From the NCBI GenBank assembly GCA_019695435.1, contig JACTVF010000087.1, positions 1 to 8,610 of the forward strand: a DNA stretch of 8,610 nucleotides, given 5' to 3'. Positions 7,060 through 8,610 of the stretch are shown piece after piece. How positions within the stretch are numbered: the first letter of the stretch is position 1; each line of letters opens with the position of its first letter. The notes beneath the pieces are model-generated. The model saw only the letters and a list, made by a program, of their open reading frames with translations. It searched no databases and was not told where the DNA came from. Source of the DNA: Methanoregulaceae archaeon. Lineage in GTDB: Archaea > Halobacteriota > Methanomicrobia > Methanomicrobiales > Methanospirillaceae. Position numbers and translations under genes: made by a program.

Positions 7060-8191
7060 TTTTTCAGGCATGGGATCAGGGCTGCCTGAAGTAGTTTCGG
7101 TGATCAAAAAATTGTGCGGTGGACAGCCATCATTCAGCGCAAACGCCACCGTTGAGCTAACCGATACGGATAGCACTAACACAACGATGAGAGTGCCTTC
7201 TGTGCTCACATTTTCTGGCAATGATATGAGGTGGGATTGGGATGTCGGTCAAATGACCGGAAGCATCATGCCGCCAGAAATTTCAAAGGCGTTGAAAAAC
7301 GCCAAGCTCGACAAAATCAATTTCATTTCACGATTCGATGAGAAAGCCAGCTATGTTGTATTCCCAGGAGTATGCGCGTATGTCCGCAACCTGATCCCCG
7401 ATTCGGAGATTTCGCGGATTTTACAGAAGGCTGACACCGTCCAGCTAAAATCGGAAGTCATGGGCAAGGAAATCGTTGACGGTTATAGCTGCACAAAAAC
7501 ACGAATCACCATTCCAGAGGAGGCCAAATTTCACGAATCCGCGACGGTCTGGTCGGCACCAGAATTGACAAATCGTCCCGTAAAACTGGAACTTGACATA
7601 CCGGACGGCACGCTGATTTTCCACTTCAGAAATGTAACATTTGATACGCCACCAGCGGGCATTTTTGATACAGCCACAAATTTTATATGCAAAGCCGATG
7701 CGAAAGATATTTTAGACGTTGCGGCGCAGCAGTTGGAACCACGAGAGCCTGAATTAACCGGAAAAATCGCCAGTTACGGAATTGTTTTGCCGGGGAAAAT
7801 GACGACGGTTGATGCGCCCACAGATCCAACCGGCAAACATTCATTTCAAAAAAGCCACACAACAACCCCAAAGGTTGTGACCAATCGAATTCCCGCCAAG
7901 CTGGGCGTTGCCTTTGGTTGTTTATGGGAAATTTCAGGGCAACCAGATGATGTCTATCAAGCTGATATTGAAACTGTATGGAAATACCCCACGATGGTCA
8001 AAATGGATGGCTCTATCAGCAAGGGGTTTAGTTATGACTATGGCAAAGGCCACGCCATCGCCGGCGTCAAAAGATGGGATGGTTACGTTTTTGAAAAAGA
8101 GTTTGAACTGGTTCCGGGTGAATGGACGTTTGAACTCAAAGCCAATGGCAAAACAATAGCCACTCAAAATTTCGTAGTTTATTTAGAATGA
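6980..8191 (+). CDS. Secreted two-domain protein: LolA/DUF4412-like N-terminal half and DUF3859 C-terminal half
   Basis: The 403-aa product begins MKIWKFTICTLCLLAVVRLYG, a signal peptide cleaved probably before DTA. TTG at 6971 would add three residues; the ATG at 6980 gives a more usual signal peptide. Residues about 51-237 (FSANATVEL, DMRWDWD, SYVVFPGVCAYV, VDGYSCTKTRITI, ATVWSAPEL, PVKLEL, GIFDTATNF) follow the pattern of DUF4412/LolA-like beta-rich domains that handle lipids or lipoproteins. Residues about 262-402 (ASYGIVLPG, NRIPAKLGVAFGCLWEISG, YVFEKEFELVPGEWTFEL, QNFVVYLE) match DUF3859, a domain of unknown function. It lies 59 bp after the preceding gene and ends ATGA. Function is unknown; a periplasmic or outer-membrane role is inferred. 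I am confident of DUF3859 and less so of the first half. Confidence 0.85.
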   Translation: MKIWKFTICTLCLLAVVRLYGDTAIPDFSGMGSGLPEVVSVIKKLCGGQPSFSANATVELTDTDSTNTTMRVPSVLTFSGNDMRWDWDVGQMTGSIMPPEISKALKNAKLDKINFISRFDEKASYVVFPGVCAYVRNLIPDSEISRILQKADTVQLKSEVMGKEIVDGYSCTKTRITIPEEAKFHESATVWSAPELTNRPVKLELDIPDGTLIFHFRNVTFDTPPAGIFDTATNFICKADAKDILDVAAQQLEPREPELTGKIASYGIVLPGKMTTVDAPTDPTGKHSFQKSHTTTPKVVTNRIPAKLGVAFGCLWEISGQPDDVYQADIETVWKYPTMVKMDGSISKGFSYDYGKGHAIAGVKRWDGYVFEKEFELVPGEWTFELKANGKTIATQNFVVYLE

Positions 8192-8220
8192 ACGCATTGC
8201 CAACCATTACATTCCAAAAT

Positions 8221-8370
8221 ATGAAACATCTGATCGCATTCGCATTCTTGATTTCTGCGCTGCTCTTAAATTCGGGCTGCGCGACAAATCAGGGTTCGCA
8301 ACAACAGAGCGGCACGCCGACAACCGTTAGTGGCTACGTGAGTGTCGGCGCGCAAAAAAGCTTCAAGTAA
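8221..8370 (+). CDS. Very small lipoprotein of unknown function
   Basis: The 49-aa product begins MKHLIAFAFLISALLLNSGC, a textbook lipoprotein signal with lipobox LNSGC (Cys20). The mature peptide is only about 30 residues: a Gln/Ser/Thr-rich linker followed by TTVSGYVSVGAQKSFK. The ATG at 8221 gives a standard signal peptide. An in-frame ATG at 8188 overlaps the upstream stop (ATGA) and would add 11 residues without positive charge, so it could be the coupled start instead. The gene is probably the last of the run, since a hairpin begins within its stop codon. I recognise no family; the conserved-looking SGYVSVG end might be a short surface motif. Confidence 0.65.
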   Translation: MKHLIAFAFLISALLLNSGCATNQGSQQQSGTPTTVSGYVSVGAQKSFK

Positions 8371-8388
8371 AAGCGGCCCGACGCTTTT
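8369..8388 (+). terminator. Probable intrinsic terminator after the last lipoprotein gene
   Basis: A perfect 7-bp inverted repeat, AAAAGCG (8369-8375) and CGCTTTT (8382-8388), encloses a 6-nt loop. It starts within the TAA stop at 8368-8370. The descending arm ends in four T residues but no long T-tract follows, so it would be a modest terminator. The A-run and T-run arms mean it could also act on the other strand. Confidence 0.45.
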
Positions 8389-8459
8389 GCATGTCAGCAA
8401 TCGAAAGTTCACAAAATAAATCGCATTATGCTTGAAATTGAATAACCTTATATTCAGTT

Positions 8460-8473
8460 CAAACGATGGTTTG
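8460..8473. repeat. Short perfect palindrome in the 3' intergenic region
   Basis: CAAAC at 8460-8464 and GTTTG at 8469-8473 are complementary around the 4-nt loop GATG. It lies directly before a larger imperfect hairpin and may form part of one structured element. Confidence 0.4.
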
Positions 8474-8547
8474 CCCGTTCGGACATCTGCGGTCTTCTGG
8501 CCGCTCCACTCTGAACAATTTGGGATAAAGCGCCCGTCAATTCGGAC
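8473..8547. repeat. Imperfect direct repeat GCCCG-TTCGGAC flanking the nested palindrome
   Basis: GCCCGTTCGGAC at 8473-8484 recurs as GCCCGTCAATTCGGAC at 8532-8547. The second copy differs only by a 4-nt insertion (TCAA). The copies lie at each side of the 8477-8516 hairpin. The span given covers both copies and the sequence between them. Confidence 0.4.
8477..8516. repeat. Imperfect 40-nt nested palindrome (possible structured RNA, REP-like or recombination element)
   Basis: The outer stem is GTTCGGA (8477-8483) with TCTGAAC (8510-8516), seven pairs including one G-T. A symmetrical 5/5 internal loop follows, and then the inner stem GCGGTC (8489-8494) with GGCCGC (8499-8504), six pairs including one G-T, closed by the tetraloop TTCT. 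The stretch 8371-8590 has no convincing gene. This hairpin, the adjacent CAAAC/GTTTG palindrome and the flanking GCCCG...TTCGGAC direct repeat are its only clear structure. Function unknown. Confidence 0.45.
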
Positions 8548-8590
8548 GTTAAAAAAGCAGTCACACTGACAACACCGTTGATTTGCAAAC

Positions 8591-8610
8591 ATGCCGAAAC
8601 GTCGTATAGA
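8591..8610 (+). CDS. Possible start of a downstream gene (3' truncated by the window)
   Basis: An ATG at 8591 begins codons reading MPKRRI, then a partial Asp/Glu codon at the edge. A basic MPKRR start is common in small DNA-binding or ribosomal proteins, but seven codons cannot support an identification. No ribosome binding site precedes it, as for the other genes here. It may be chance. Confidence 0.2.

Noticed and set aside
8408..8455. Sigma-70-like promoter boxes (TTCACA or TTGAAA with TATGCT or TATATT)
   Set aside because: The spacings between possible -35 and -10 boxes are about 11-13 nt, too short for a normal promoter, and the region is AT-rich.
8510..8554. An integron attC site
   Set aside because: The AAC/GTT cores are present, but the outer boxes TCTGAAC and GTTAAAA are not complementary beyond the core, and the inner boxes pair poorly. 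No integrase is visible. It is kept only as one hypothesis in the findings.
8266..8592. A 108-codon minus-strand open frame with a Cys-rich start, covering the 3' intergenic region and the small lipoprotein
   Set aside because: It runs antisense through a well-formed lipoprotein gene and a probable terminator hairpin, and its translation has no recognisable domain. It cannot be excluded entirely for the intergenic part.

Overview
The window holds one very large RHS/YD-repeat gene, open at the left edge, followed on the same strand by four small genes for exported proteins. It looks bacterial and probably comes from Verrucomicrobiota (Pedosphaera/Limisphaerales type). That guess rests on the Thr-Asn-rich YD repeats, on the unusual exit from the RHS core (a WLTYDS, YTFCAGKDP and GFDPDGR pattern, which I recall from RHS proteins of that phylum), and on the lack of a clear Shine-Dalgarno sequence before any visible start. 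No 16S, tRNA or phylogenetic marker gene is present, so the assignment is inference.

Region 3-5960: a polymorphic-toxin protein. It has an N-terminal DUF6531-type domain, about 1,300 residues of YD repeats interrupted by an Ig-like insert, an RHS core exit with two DPDG motifs, and a 286-residue C-terminal tip. The tip carries the motif set of DUF2235 (Tle1-type) alpha/beta-hydrolase phospholipases: FEGTWN, TNV, GVG, GATGAG, GFSRGA and FPGVHSDVGGG. Single-line GC counts fall from about 53% in the core to about 38% in the tip and downstream genes, as expected where RHS tips are exchanged by recombination.

Region 5961-8370: four downstream genes. They are a 127-aa lipoprotein 16 bp after the toxin, a 187-aa secreted protein overlapping it by ATGA, a 403-aa secreted protein with a LolA/DUF4412-like half and a DUF3859 half, and a 49-aa lipoprotein. 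The first lipoprotein is the best immunity candidate, because known Tle1 lipase effectors are neutralised by periplasmic, often lipid-anchored, proteins. It shares an 85% identical 39-nt signal-peptide segment with the next gene. Between the second and third genes lies a short overlapping reading frame that resembles the beginning of a Pif1-like/AAA ATPase cut off before its Walker A motif.

Region 8371-8610: a probable terminator hairpin at the last stop codon, then about 200 bp of noncoding DNA with nested palindromes and an imperfect direct repeat, and a possible new gene start (MPKRRI) at the right edge. The likely overall picture is an RHS toxin/immunity locus with a variable accessory tail. 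The export system is not in the window.
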